The translations under genes and the position numbers were made by a program. From Streptomyces stelliscabiei (GTDB lineage Bacteria > Actinomycetota > Actinomycetes > Streptomycetales > Streptomycetaceae): a stretch of DNA of 64,000 nucleotides. Under the pieces are notes generated by a model that had not been told where the DNA came from, did no database searches, and was given only the letters and a program-made list of their open reading frames with translations. The stretch covers positions 3,224,001 through 3,288,000 of the forward strand of contig NZ_JADBGF010000001.1 of assembly GCF_014873495.1 (NCBI RefSeq). The letters are read 5' to 3'. Below, one piece after another: positions 7,868-16,671 of this stretch; the first letter of the stretch is position 1, and each line of letters begins with the position of its first letter.

Positions 7868-8995
7868 GTGGGAGAGAGAGCCTTGCGAGTAACCGCGCGA
7901 CAGCTTGGCGTCGTCCTGGGGCAGTTGCCCACCGGACCGCGGAACACAATCACCGATGTTCCCGGCGTCCTCGTCGGACACGAGACGATCATCGAAGGCC
8001 AGGGCGCGCACCGGCCCGGCATCGGCCCGGTGCGCACTGGCGTCACCGTGATCCAGCCCCACCCGGGCGACACCTATCTGGACCGCGTCGCCGCGGCGGT
8101 GGAGTGGTTCAACGGCTTCGGTGAATGTCTCGGGGCCGGTCTGGTGCACGAGTTCGGGCTCATCATCGGCCCGATCACACTGACCAACTCCTTCAACGTC
8201 TACAGGGTGGCTGACGCGTTGCAGGACTGGAGCATTCGGCAGCATCCGGAAGTGGGCATCGACACACACGGTTTGCTCTGTCTCGTCGCCGAGTGCAGCG
8301 ACGACTATCTGAACGACATTCAGGGCAGGCACGTGCATGCGGAACATGTGGAGCGAGCCCTGGGCGCTGTCACGGCCGACGCCCTCCAGGGAGCGGTCGG
8401 CGCCGGCACCGGCATGGAGGTGTACGGCTTCAAGGGCGGCATCGGCACCTCCTCGCGGGTGGTGGATGCCGAAGACCGGGCCTACACGGTGGGAGTCCTG
8501 GCGTTGGCCAACCACGGCATCAAGGAACAGCTGACCATCCTGGGTGTCCCGGTCGGCCGTGAGCTGGAGCGGCATCCGGCTGGACGCCCCGACCGCCGTG
8601 AGGACGGTTCGTGCGTCCTCGTCGTGGCCACCGACGCACCTCTGCTCCCACATCAGCTCCGGCGCCTTGCCCGGCGGTCCTTTCTCGGCATGGCCCGCAC
8701 CGGCGCAACTGCCCGCAACGGCAGCGGAGATCTCGCCATCGCGTTCTCCACCACAAACCGGATCATGCGTGACCCAGGACCCGTCGCGACGTTCCCGTTC
8801 GTACCAGACTTCCACGAAGACGTGATCAACCCGCTGTTCAGCGCCGTGTGCGAGGCCTCCGAGGAGGCCATCGTCAATGCACTGTTCACGGCCGAGTCGA
8901 TGACCGGGAGGGACGGCCACCATCTGGAAGCCCTCCCCATCGAGCCGACCCTGGCAATGCTGCGCAAGCACGGACAACTCGCCGCGCATGCCTGA
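7868..8995 (+). CDS. P1/DmpA-family self-processing aminopeptidase
   Basis: A 375-residue N-terminal-nucleophile hydrolase of peptidase family S58 (DmpA, L-aminopeptidase/D-esterase; BapA beta-peptidases). These proteins cut themselves between Gly and Ser to expose a nucleophilic Ser. The expected site is G247-S248 in EDGSCVLVVATDAPLL. Also seen are the family start NTITDVPGVLVGH, the oxyanion-region Asn in LALANHG (~215) and FKGGIGTSSR. The GTG at 7868 follows GGAGGA. Some members act on beta-amino or D-amino acid peptides, which would suit the aminomutase and ATP-grasp ligases nearby. It overlaps the next gene by 8 bp. Confidence 0.88.
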   Translation: MGERALRVTARQLGVVLGQLPTGPRNTITDVPGVLVGHETIIEGQGAHRPGIGPVRTGVTVIQPHPGDTYLDRVAAAVEWFNGFGECLGAGLVHEFGLIIGPITLTNSFNVYRVADALQDWSIRQHPEVGIDTHGLLCLVAECSDDYLNDIQGRHVHAEHVERALGAVTADALQGAVGAGTGMEVYGFKGGIGTSSRVVDAEDRAYTVGVLALANHGIKEQLTILGVPVGRELERHPAGRPDRREDGSCVLVVATDAPLLPHQLRRLARRSFLGMARTGATARNGSGDLAIAFSTTNRIMRDPGPVATFPFVPDFHEDVINPLFSAVCEASEEAIVNALFTAESMTGRDGHHLEALPIEPTLAMLRKHGQLAAHA

Positions 8996-10319
8996 CCGGT
9001 CGCCTCCCGGCCCGGGATTCGCAGGGCGACTTCGGGCGGTGGAGATCCCCGGCGCGCACCTCGCTGCGGATCTCCACTTCGACGATGCCGCGCCGGTCCG
9101 GCTTCGCATGGTCGCGCGCGAGCCCCTGAACCCGCCCGGGGCGGCCGTCCGCGGGCTCTTCGCCGCCCTCTGCGCAACGTTCGCCGGACAGCTGTCGCTG
9201 GCGCGGACCATCGAGATCGACGGGCCGGAGCTCCCGCTCAGTGCGATGGGCTGGCTGGAGGAACTCCGGCGCTACCTCTACGCCGTCCGCTCGTACCGGG
9301 ACGGGCGTGCCGTCGCGGCGTACGGGTGCTTCGCCGATCGTTCCGCGGGCCCGGACCCCTCCCACCTGGACCGCGACGACTCTCGAACCGCGCTGCTGTT
9401 TCTGTCCGGCGGTATCGACTCGGCGCTGAGCGCGCTGCTGCTCGATGCAAACGGCTATCAGGTAGTGCCCGTCCATGTGACCGGCGTCAACGGCGATGTC
9501 GCGGTGAGCGAGACGGAGGAACGGGCGGCCACCCGGGTGGCGGGCGAACTCGGCCTGCCACTGACGGTCTTCGACATCGTCTCGGAGCCGCCCCTGGCAG
9601 AGCTGGCAGCAGGCTGGACCACCGTTCCCCCCTCATTCCCGAGCGTGAACACGGTGCCGCACGGCCGCGAACTGCTCCTGCTGTCTGCCGCTGCCTGGTG
9701 GTGCGAGAGCGCCGGGACCGCGGCCTCAGTCGCCTTCGGTGTGGAGAACAGCGGGTGGTCCGACACGTTCCGGTTGAACGGCCACTCGTATCCCCGTTCG
9801 GACACCCAGAGCGAGCGTGGCCTGACGGCACTTCAGCGACTCTCGTCCTATTGCCAGCCGGGCATGCTGACGCTCGTCTCCCCGGTCGCGGGCTTGACCG
9901 AGTACCGCAAGTTCGTCGACTTCTCGCGGTGGCGTCCCGACCTGCTGAACGTCTGCTCGTTCTGTTTCTGGGGCGTTTGTTGTGGTCTCTGCCAGAAGTG
10001 TTCGCTGTACTACGTCATCGGCCGTAGCCTCGGCTCGCTCGGCCCGCAGTACCGTAACAGCCCCATGAAGCTGCCGAGCGAGTACCTCGTCGATGCGTTG
10101 CGGCGCCCGCTCGACCCCCGCTACCGTGAGCGACAAGTCGCACTGATCGACATCGACAGCGCCGGGCTGTGGCGCGACGGTGAGTCGTCGCTCAGGTCTC
10201 TGGTTCGGAAGGTACGCCCCACCCTGCTCCACCATCGTGACGCGTGGCGCCGCGATCTGCTGAGGGCTCGATACAACGTATCGTTGCCGGCCAAGTTCGC
10301 CCTGAAACGATGGGGGTAG
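8988..10319 (+). CDS. QueC-like PP-loop ATP pyrophosphatase
   Basis: A 443-residue protein. The PP-loop SGGIDS at 140-145 shows an N-type ATP pyrophosphatase that activates a carboxyl or amide by adenylation, as in QueC (7-cyano-7-deazaguanine synthase). A cysteine cluster near 323-338 (CSFC…CCGLCQKC) resembles the QueC zinc site but is richer in Cys. The ~130-residue N-terminal region and ~100-residue tail are extra; typical QueC is about 230 residues. No QueD, QueE or FolE gene is present, so preQ0 synthesis here is unlikely. The ATG lies 8 bp inside the peptidase gene, and the end is 4 bp from the aldo/keto reductase. The reaction and substrate are unknown. Confidence 0.75.
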   Translation: MPDRSPPGPGFAGRLRAVEIPGAHLAADLHFDDAAPVRLRMVAREPLNPPGAAVRGLFAALCATFAGQLSLARTIEIDGPELPLSAMGWLEELRRYLYAVRSYRDGRAVAAYGCFADRSAGPDPSHLDRDDSRTALLFLSGGIDSALSALLLDANGYQVVPVHVTGVNGDVAVSETEERAATRVAGELGLPLTVFDIVSEPPLAELAAGWTTVPPSFPSVNTVPHGRELLLLSAAAWWCESAGTAASVAFGVENSGWSDTFRLNGHSYPRSDTQSERGLTALQRLSSYCQPGMLTLVSPVAGLTEYRKFVDFSRWRPDLLNVCSFCFWGVCCGLCQKCSLYYVIGRSLGSLGPQYRNSPMKLPSEYLVDALRRPLDPRYRERQVALIDIDSAGLWRDGESSLRSLVRKVRPTLLHHRDAWRRDLLRARYNVSLPAKFALKRWG

Positions 10320-10323
10320 CACG

Positions 10324-11295
10324 ATGAGTACGATGTCGACCCGCCAATCCATGCCCAGACTCGGCATGGGAACCTGGGCGTTCTCGGGGGACGTCTGGGG
10401 GGAACAGCCGGAGGCCGACTCCACGGCCGCCGTACTGGAAGCCCTCGATCGCGGTTGCACTCTGATCGACACGGCCCAGTCCTATGGTTCCGGCCGCAGC
10501 GAGCGCATCGTCGGCGCGGCTGTGAAGGGCCGGAGGGGCGATGTCGAGATCGTCACCAAGGTCCCTCCGCGCAACGAAGTCTGGGGGCCGCCGCCGGAGC
10601 AGCCGATTGGGGACGGCTACGACGCTGCCTGGATCCGCGACTGCTGCGAGCAGAGCCTGCGCAACCTCGGCACCGACCACGTCGACACGCTGCTGCTGCA
10701 CACCTGGAGCCGAGGATGGCCGGTGGACGGCGAGTGGCGCGATGCGCTGGAGGAGCTGAAGCAGGCAGGCAAGATCCGTGGCTACGGCATCTCAGTCGAC
10801 GACCTCGGCGCGTCGGACGCCGATGCGGCGATCGACGCCGGGCTGGACGCCGTCCAGCTGGTCTACAACGTCTTCTATCAGGAGGCGGCCGAGGGAACCC
10901 TGGAGCAGGCGGCCGCAGCGGGCACTGCGGTCATCGCACGCTCGCCGCTGCAGGCGGGCATCCTCACCGGCAAGTACCAGGACCGTGCTTTTCCCGCGGG
11001 CGACTGGCGCGCCGACTGGACGCCCGACGACTGGCTGGAGCAGAACCGGAGCATGGTCCGGGAAGTGACATCGATCGCCGATGAGTTCGATATGACCATC
11101 AGGGAACTGGCATTGCGCTTCGCACTCAGCCAACCAAAAATTGACACGGTCATCGTCGGCTGCCGCACCCGTGAGCAGGCTGCTGAGAATTTCTCGGCAG
11201 CCGCCCGGGAAGCACTCGCCCCGGGCCTTCTCGGCCGACTCACCAGTCTCTGGTCGGACGGGACAGTGCGGGGCACGTACCTCGGCTCGTCCTGA
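10324..11295 (+). CDS. aldo/keto reductase
   Basis: A 323-residue NADPH-dependent oxidoreductase with the (beta/alpha)8 aldo/keto reductase pattern. It begins with LGMGTWAFSGDVWG; the catalytic region runs through LIDTAQSYGSGRSE (Asp and Tyr), VTKVPP (Lys) and VDTLLLHTWSRG (His). The C-terminal cofactor stretch …VIVGCRTREQAAENF is present. It starts 4 bp after the QueC-like gene and ends 21 bp before the STAND gene. It probably reduces an aldehyde or keto group of the pathway product; the substrate cannot be deduced. Confidence 0.9.
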   Translation: MSTMSTRQSMPRLGMGTWAFSGDVWGEQPEADSTAAVLEALDRGCTLIDTAQSYGSGRSERIVGAAVKGRRGDVEIVTKVPPRNEVWGPPPEQPIGDGYDAAWIRDCCEQSLRNLGTDHVDTLLLHTWSRGWPVDGEWRDALEELKQAGKIRGYGISVDDLGASDADAAIDAGLDAVQLVYNVFYQEAAEGTLEQAAAAGTAVIARSPLQAGILTGKYQDRAFPAGDWRADWTPDDWLEQNRSMVREVTSIADEFDMTIRELALRFALSQPKIDTVIVGCRTREQAAENFSAAAREALAPGLLGRLTSLWSDGTVRGTYLGSS

Positions 11296-11316
11296 ACCAG
11301 ACCGGCGAGCTGGACC

Positions 11317-14091
11317 ATGAACGCACAGGCATCGAACCATGAGGGCGGTGGGCAGGCCACCGAGGCGATCCGTACCCGGCTGACCAATGAGGAGTTTCTG
11401 CGCCGTCGTCAGCTCCAGCAGTTCACCAACCGTGATGCCGAGAGGCGTGCGTTGGCGGCGGCCGTCAAACCCGACAGTCAGACGAGGCTGCTGCACCTGA
11501 CCGGCATCGCGGGCATAGGAAAGAGCACGGTCCTCACCGCGGGGGAGGACTACTGCCGCCGCCATGGCATCGTCTACGCCCGGGTGAACCTCGGCGGCCA
11601 GCGGACGCCGGAGACGATCCTCGCCGAGCTCTTCGAGCAGCTCGCCGCGACTGACTCGGCGCTGCCCGGCGGCCAGACGTTCGCCAACGGCAGCTTCGCT
11701 CGGGAGCTGGCCCGGCTGCGGTCCGTTCGCAGCCTCGTGCAGAGCACGGAATCGGCCTCGCAGGACACCCGGGTGATGGCGGCGGGAAGCTACGCCCCGG
11801 TGCGTCAGGGCGAGTCGGCGGTGGTGGCCGAGCGGGTGCTCGCCGAGGTCGCGGAGATCGTCGGCCGGGGCGACGCGGAGTTCCTGTTCAACCCGGGCGA
11901 AGCCCTCACCCACGCCCTCATCGAGGACGTCGAGGCCTGGCACCGGGGCGACTCGCGCGTCTGTCTCTTCTTCGACCAGTACGAACAGGCCGGGACCTCC
12001 GTCGACGAGTGGATCCGCAACAGCCTTTTCCCGGGGCTCAGTTCGGCGCTGCTGGTCTTCGGCGGACGCGGGCAGCTCGCGCCCGGGTGGACTCGATGGC
12101 GGTCGATGACTCAGGAGATCGCGATCGAGCCGTTGAGTAACGGCGACATGAGCCTGCTCATGGAAAAGGCGGCGGTCCGGGATTCGGCGATCGTCCGACG
12201 GATCATGGAGCTTGCCGCCGGCCTGCCGCTCGCCGCCGGCATTGCAGTCGACCTGCTCAACGAGACGGGAGGCAAGCTGGAACTCGGCCGAGTGCAGGGC
12301 CGGGAAGTGGTCAAGCAACTGGTCGACCTCTTCCTCGCGGACGTACCACAGGATCTGGTGACCTGGGTGCAACGTGCCGCCATCGTACGGTCGTTCAACG
12401 AGGACACTCTCCTGCAGATGGCCACCGATCCGGGCTTCGACCCGACACCCGTCTTCGAGCATCTGGCGAGACTCTCGATCACTCAGCTGCACGCCCGAGG
12501 ACTGGCCATCCACGACGCCGTGCGGGCTTTCCTCAACCAGGACCTGCAGGTGCGAGCCCCCACCAGGTACGCCAACCTCCACCATCGCGCCTACCAGTAC
12601 TACTCGCTGCTGCTCGGGAAGGGGCCGTCCGCGGAGGACCAGCGGGAGCTGCAGATCGAGCAGCTGTACCACCAGATCCGCTACGACCCCGACGCGGGCC
12701 TCGTCGCGATCCGCGAGCTAATCGAAAGCACCACCCTGCTGTCGCAGTTGGAGCTTTCCGAGGCGGTGCTCTCGCTGGCCACCGAGGCCACCTGGAGCGA
12801 GGCACAGTCCCTCTGGGTGCGTTACATGGACGCGCTGGTCCGCCAGCAGCGCAATACCGACAACCGCGGCTCGGCCCAGATCCTCGACGAGATCCTCACC
12901 GACCCCCGTTGCACCGATCCCGATCTGCGGGTACGGGCGGCCGCGTACCTGGCGATGAACACCTGGTACCTCGGTGACTTCCAGAAGGCCCTGCACTGGG
13001 CCGCTGTGGCCATCGACAACGCGCAGCGAGTGGAGCGGGCCACGGGGTTCGAGCACATCGCCGTCGAGGCCAAGGCCCTGACCCAAGACCGGATGGGCCA
13101 GTTCGCCGAGGCGGTCGACACCCAGCAACGCTTGCTGGAGAGCGCACGCGCCACAGGCGACAAGGTCGCGGAGGCCTGGGGCCTGAACAACCTGGGCTAC
13201 TTGAAGTGGCACACCGGTGACTGGCAGGAGGCCGTCGGTCACCTGAGTGAGTCGCGAAACACCTTCGAGGAGTTGCGGCACCCCTATGGCGCCACATACC
13301 CGCAGTGTCATCTCGCGCTGGTGCACATCGCGTGTGGCCAGCCGGACGAAGCCCGGGACCTGTTGCAGACGACCCTTGAGCTGTGCCGGGAACGCGGCAA
13401 CCGGGAGATAGAGGCCAAGTGCCTGCAGAACCTCTCCGACTACTGGCTGGCGGTCGGCGACCCGAGGCAGGCTGAGGCGGCCGCGCTGGAGGCCCTTGGC
13501 ATCTCGCGAGACCTGGACCTGCCCTTCTACGAGTGCGACACCTTGCGGCGCCTGGGCGAGGCGCGGCTCCGCTTCGACGCCGCCCAGGCCCACGCCGACT
13601 TCACCGCCGGCAGCGACCTGGCGGCAGGCATGCACGCCCATTACACCCTGCTGCGCTGCCGACTCGGCCAGGCCCAGGCGGAGCTGGCCGGCGGTTCTGT
13701 CTCACCGGAGCTGCGCGCCGCCCTGCTCGACGCGGCGCGGGACGACCGTCAAGGGTACGGGGAACTGCGCTCCCGTGTCGCAGTGTTCACCGGCAGGCTC
13801 TGCTTGGCCGACGGTGATGCCGGGGCCGCCGACCTGTTCGTCGAGGCGCTGCATGCCGCCTCGACCTGCAATGCGGTCGCTCTGGAGCGCTGTGCGGAGG
13901 CGATCATCGCCTGCTGCGCCGACGCTGGCCGTCCCGACCTGGCCGACGATGTACGGGGGCGGTGGACGGGGGCCCTGACCGTACCCACGACGGTTTCGGC
14001 CGTCGAGCTCGCCCAGGCCCGCATCGGCGACTTGCGCCCCTGCCTGGCACCGGAGGTCATGCTGGAACGCATGAGGAGAACCAGTCGGTGA
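11317..14091 (+). CDS. STAND-like P-loop NTPase with C-terminal TPRs
   Basis: A 924-residue protein. Walker A is GIAGIGKS at 63-70 and a Walker B-like strand is CLFFDQYE near 215-222. A helical/winged region follows, and the C-terminal half (about 520-840) carries tetratricopeptide repeats such as AEAWGLNNLGYLKWHTGDWQEAV. STAND proteins switch from a closed ADP form to an assembled ATP form after the repeats bind a ligand, and many act in transcription control or immunity. No effector domain is fused to it, so a neighbouring gene, the TIR protein being the obvious one, could be its partner. Its stop overlaps the next start by GTGA. Confidence 0.75.
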   Translation: MNAQASNHEGGGQATEAIRTRLTNEEFLRRRQLQQFTNRDAERRALAAAVKPDSQTRLLHLTGIAGIGKSTVLTAGEDYCRRHGIVYARVNLGGQRTPETILAELFEQLAATDSALPGGQTFANGSFARELARLRSVRSLVQSTESASQDTRVMAAGSYAPVRQGESAVVAERVLAEVAEIVGRGDAEFLFNPGEALTHALIEDVEAWHRGDSRVCLFFDQYEQAGTSVDEWIRNSLFPGLSSALLVFGGRGQLAPGWTRWRSMTQEIAIEPLSNGDMSLLMEKAAVRDSAIVRRIMELAAGLPLAAGIAVDLLNETGGKLELGRVQGREVVKQLVDLFLADVPQDLVTWVQRAAIVRSFNEDTLLQMATDPGFDPTPVFEHLARLSITQLHARGLAIHDAVRAFLNQDLQVRAPTRYANLHHRAYQYYSLLLGKGPSAEDQRELQIEQLYHQIRYDPDAGLVAIRELIESTTLLSQLELSEAVLSLATEATWSEAQSLWVRYMDALVRQQRNTDNRGSAQILDEILTDPRCTDPDLRVRAAAYLAMNTWYLGDFQKALHWAAVAIDNAQRVERATGFEHIAVEAKALTQDRMGQFAEAVDTQQRLLESARATGDKVAEAWGLNNLGYLKWHTGDWQEAVGHLSESRNTFEELRHPYGATYPQCHLALVHIACGQPDEARDLLQTTLELCRERGNREIEAKCLQNLSDYWLAVGDPRQAEAAALEALGISRDLDLPFYECDTLRRLGEARLRFDAAQAHADFTAGSDLAAGMHAHYTLLRCRLGQAQAELAGGSVSPELRAALLDAARDDRQGYGELRSRVAVFTGRLCLADGDAGAADLFVEALHAASTCNAVALERCAEAIIACCADAGRPDLADDVRGRWTGALTVPTTVSAVELAQARIGDLRPCLAPEVMLERMRRTSR

Positions 14092-15401
14092 AGCGGCGGG
14101 ACTGTTTCGTCGCCAACATCAGCGAACCCTTCCTGCCGTTCCTTCGGCGCGAGACCGATCCGGCGCGTCGTAACCACATGATCGCCGAGGAGCATGCTCT
14201 CTCGGAACGAACGGCACTGTGGGGCGGGGTCGACAAGATCTGCCTGCTGCCCCAGCCACCGCACACCATCGGGCTCCTCGAATCCCGGTTCGGCTACCGA
14301 GTGTCGGCCAAGGCCCTCGAAACCCCCGACGATCGTCTGAGCCGTGCCATCACACGGTCGGACGACGCGATCGCCTGGCTGGCCGCAGCCGGGCGAACCG
14401 CTCCGCTCGCCCTCAGCAGTTACGCGGCCACTGAGGACTTCGTCGACCTGGTAGCGACCCTTCGCAGCAGCGGGGTCGACTTCGCCGCAGACGACGCCAC
14501 TGTGAGCCCGGAGGGCTTGAGCGTCCTGCGCCGGATCGAGAGCAAGTCTGGTTTCCGGCAGGTCGCGGCCGTCCTGCTGAACGGCTTGCCCTGTCGGCTT
14601 CCTGCGGGCACGACCTGCGAATCGCCAGGCGCCGCGCTGGGCGCTGCGCGCCGGCTGAGCCGGGCCACCGGTGCCGTGATGATCAAAGCGGACGACGGTG
14701 AAGGTGGGTTCGGCAACGTGGCCCTTTCTGCTCGCGAACTGGAGCGGATCGATACGACCCGCCTGTTGGAGGTCTGCCCGTTCCTGGGGCTTCGGTCGGT
14801 GGTCGAGCAGCTCATACCGTGCGTCGGTGCGCCGTCCGTCGAGTTCTTCGTGCCGTCGGCGCCGAGGTCGCCCGTGGTGACATACGCGTGCACCCAGATC
14901 TTCGACCGGAACAACTACTTCATCGGCGTCCGGCTGAGCCCTGCGGACCGCGACGCTGCCTGGTTCGAACCGCTCGCCGAGTTCGGCTGCCGCCTCGCGG
15001 CGCACCTGCAACAGCGCGGCTTTCGCGGCCACTTCGACATCGACGCCATCGTGACGGCCACCGGTGACCTCTACGTCGTCGAGGCGAACCTGCGCCGGAC
15101 CGGCGGCACTCACGTGCATGACTTCGCCCGCACGGTCCTCGGCAGTGACTACGCGTCCCGCGTCGAGATACTCAGCCGGTCGATCACCATACCGCCGTGC
15201 TCCCCGGCCGAGGCGCTGCGCCGGCTGGAACCTCTGCTGGTCGATCCCGGATCCGGCACCGGTGTGCTGCCGGTCGTCGTCGGTACAGCTCAGGATGGCG
15301 CAGTCGAGCTGATGGTCTTCGCAAGGGACGAACACGGCCTGCAGGAGACCCTCGCGGCCGCCGTCGGAACCCTGACCGTGGGAGGCGCAGCCCATGGCTA
15401 G
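14088..15401 (+). CDS. ATP-grasp ligase with pre-ATP-grasp domain (first of two)
   Basis: A 437-residue ATP-grasp enzyme, GTG start at 14088 overlapping the STAND gene by GTGA. Such enzymes join a carboxylate to an amine or thiol through an acyl phosphate. Residues 1-~150 look like a pre-ATP-grasp domain. The ATP-binding lysine is in GAVMIKADDGEGGFGN, and the metal-binding end is GHFDIDAIV… YVVEANLRRTGGTH. The arrangement recalls the PGM1 type of peptide ligase from actinomycete peptide pathways. The long C-terminal tail (~100 residues) is unassigned. It overlaps the second ATP-grasp gene by 8 bp. Confidence 0.8.
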   Translation: MKRRDCFVANISEPFLPFLRRETDPARRNHMIAEEHALSERTALWGGVDKICLLPQPPHTIGLLESRFGYRVSAKALETPDDRLSRAITRSDDAIAWLAAAGRTAPLALSSYAATEDFVDLVATLRSSGVDFAADDATVSPEGLSVLRRIESKSGFRQVAAVLLNGLPCRLPAGTTCESPGAALGAARRLSRATGAVMIKADDGEGGFGNVALSARELERIDTTRLLEVCPFLGLRSVVEQLIPCVGAPSVEFFVPSAPRSPVVTYACTQIFDRNNYFIGVRLSPADRDAAWFEPLAEFGCRLAAHLQQRGFRGHFDIDAIVTATGDLYVVEANLRRTGGTHVHDFARTVLGSDYASRVEILSRSITIPPCSPAEALRRLEPLLVDPGSGTGVLPVVVGTAQDGAVELMVFARDEHGLQETLAAAVGTLTVGGAAHG

Positions 15402-16671
15402 GGGGAATTTCCCGGCAGTCGTGTGGATCGGACCGCGCGCGGCGGACGGGGCCGTCGTCGGCGCGGGTGACCACCCGGTCGCGGTCTTCTCCGCAGATAC
15501 GGCTCAGCCGCACGGGCCGGGTCGGACCGCACCGTCCCTGGAGACGCGTACCGGCGTACGGCAACGGTGGGGAGCGGCCAGCGTGGGCGACGTGGTGGCG
15601 GCCTTCGGCGCGGAGATCCGCCAGGCGGCAAGGCGAGCCGCCGCGGTGCTGCCCTACACAATGGACGAAGCGCTGCCCGCTCTGATCGGCGACACCGGCG
15701 CGAAACTACTCGGGCCCGCCCCGCGCCTGCGGCACTGGCTGGACGACAAGCGTGCGGCGCTGCAGGTCTTCGACGGCGTTGGTTCACCCAGGCTTGCCTA
15801 CCGGGAGATGTCCGCGAGGCAGCTCCCGAGCCTGGCGGCAAGGGACCGCATCGGCCGCCGACTCGTGGTGCAGATCCCGCGCGCCTCCGGTGGCAAGGGC
15901 ACCCACTTCGTCCGGGCGGACGCGGAGAGCCTTGGCCGACTCGCCTCACGACTGGCTGCCGGCACCGTGCTGGTCACGGACTACGAGGAGGGCTCGTACT
16001 CGCTCAACGCACACGTCGCTGTGCTGCCGGGGAGAATCCTGGTCGCCCCGATGTCGGTCCAGCTCGTCGGTATCGCGCCGTGCACGTCGCACGCGGCCGC
16101 GTACTGCGGAAACAACTTTGCGGCCATGGCGGACATCGGCGCGGGCGTGGTGAGCCGCGCACGGGAGATCACCACCAGGGTGGGCGAGTCGCTCGCGGCT
16201 CGGGGGTACCGGGGCTTCGCGGGCCTCGACCTGCTAGTCACCGCGCGCCCGGACGGGATCTTTCCCATCGACCTCAATCCCCGTCTCCAGGCATCGACGA
16301 GGGCCTTGGCTTTGGCCGAGCGCTCCGCCGGCAACGGGCCGGGCTTCGTTGACCTCGCCGTCGGCGCCGAACTAGGCGTTTACGGTCGTGAAGACCTGGA
16401 CCGTTACGTGGCCCCGGGCGCACTCGCCATGGCTCAGCTGGTCTTCTACAACCGGTCCTCCTACTCACTGAGCCGGAGACCCGGGGCCGCCCGGACGACG
16501 GCAATCGTCGACGGCTGGTCGCTGACCGGTCTCGCTCCGGCAGGCGTACGGGTGGAGAGCGGAGCGGTCCTGGCCACCGCGACGCGATGCTCCTCGGACC
16601 GGGCCCCGCTCGAGACGGCAGCACAGGAGCTGGTGGTTTCGGTAGAGGACGGCTACGAAGCCGCTCAATAG
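15394..16671 (+). CDS. ATP-grasp ligase (second of two)
   Basis: A 425-residue ATP-grasp protein. ATP-binding stretch: VVQIPRASGGKGTHFV. Metal- and phosphate-binding end: GFAGLDLLVT… FPIDLNPRLQAST. The first ~120 residues form a poorly conserved N-terminal domain. It differs clearly in sequence from the upstream ATP-grasp protein, so the pair may catalyse two successive couplings or form a heterodimer. The ATG at 15394 lies inside the upstream gene. The last codons overlap the convergent radical SAM gene by 7 bp. It is the last plus-strand gene of the operon. Confidence 0.8.
   Translation: MARGNFPAVVWIGPRAADGAVVGAGDHPVAVFSADTAQPHGPGRTAPSLETRTGVRQRWGAASVGDVVAAFGAEIRQAARRAAAVLPYTMDEALPALIGDTGAKLLGPAPRLRHWLDDKRAALQVFDGVGSPRLAYREMSARQLPSLAARDRIGRRLVVQIPRASGGKGTHFVRADAESLGRLASRLAAGTVLVTDYEEGSYSLNAHVAVLPGRILVAPMSVQLVGIAPCTSHAAAYCGNNFAAMADIGAGVVSRAREITTRVGESLAARGYRGFAGLDLLVTARPDGIFPIDLNPRLQASTRALALAERSAGNGPGFVDLAVGAELGVYGREDLDRYVAPGALAMAQLVFYNRSSYSLSRRPGAARTTAIVDGWSLTGLAPAGVRVESGAVLATATRCSSDRAPLETAAQELVVSVEDGYEAAQ

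Noticed and set aside
8988..10319. preQ0/queuosine or dpd DNA-modification cluster
   Set aside because: No QueD, QueE, FolE, TGT-like or Dpd genes are in the window, and the protein is far longer than QueC.
8988..14091. QatABCD anti-phage system
   Set aside because: A QueC-like protein and an ATPase are present, but no TatD nuclease or QatB-like protein is seen and the ATPase is of STAND-TPR type.
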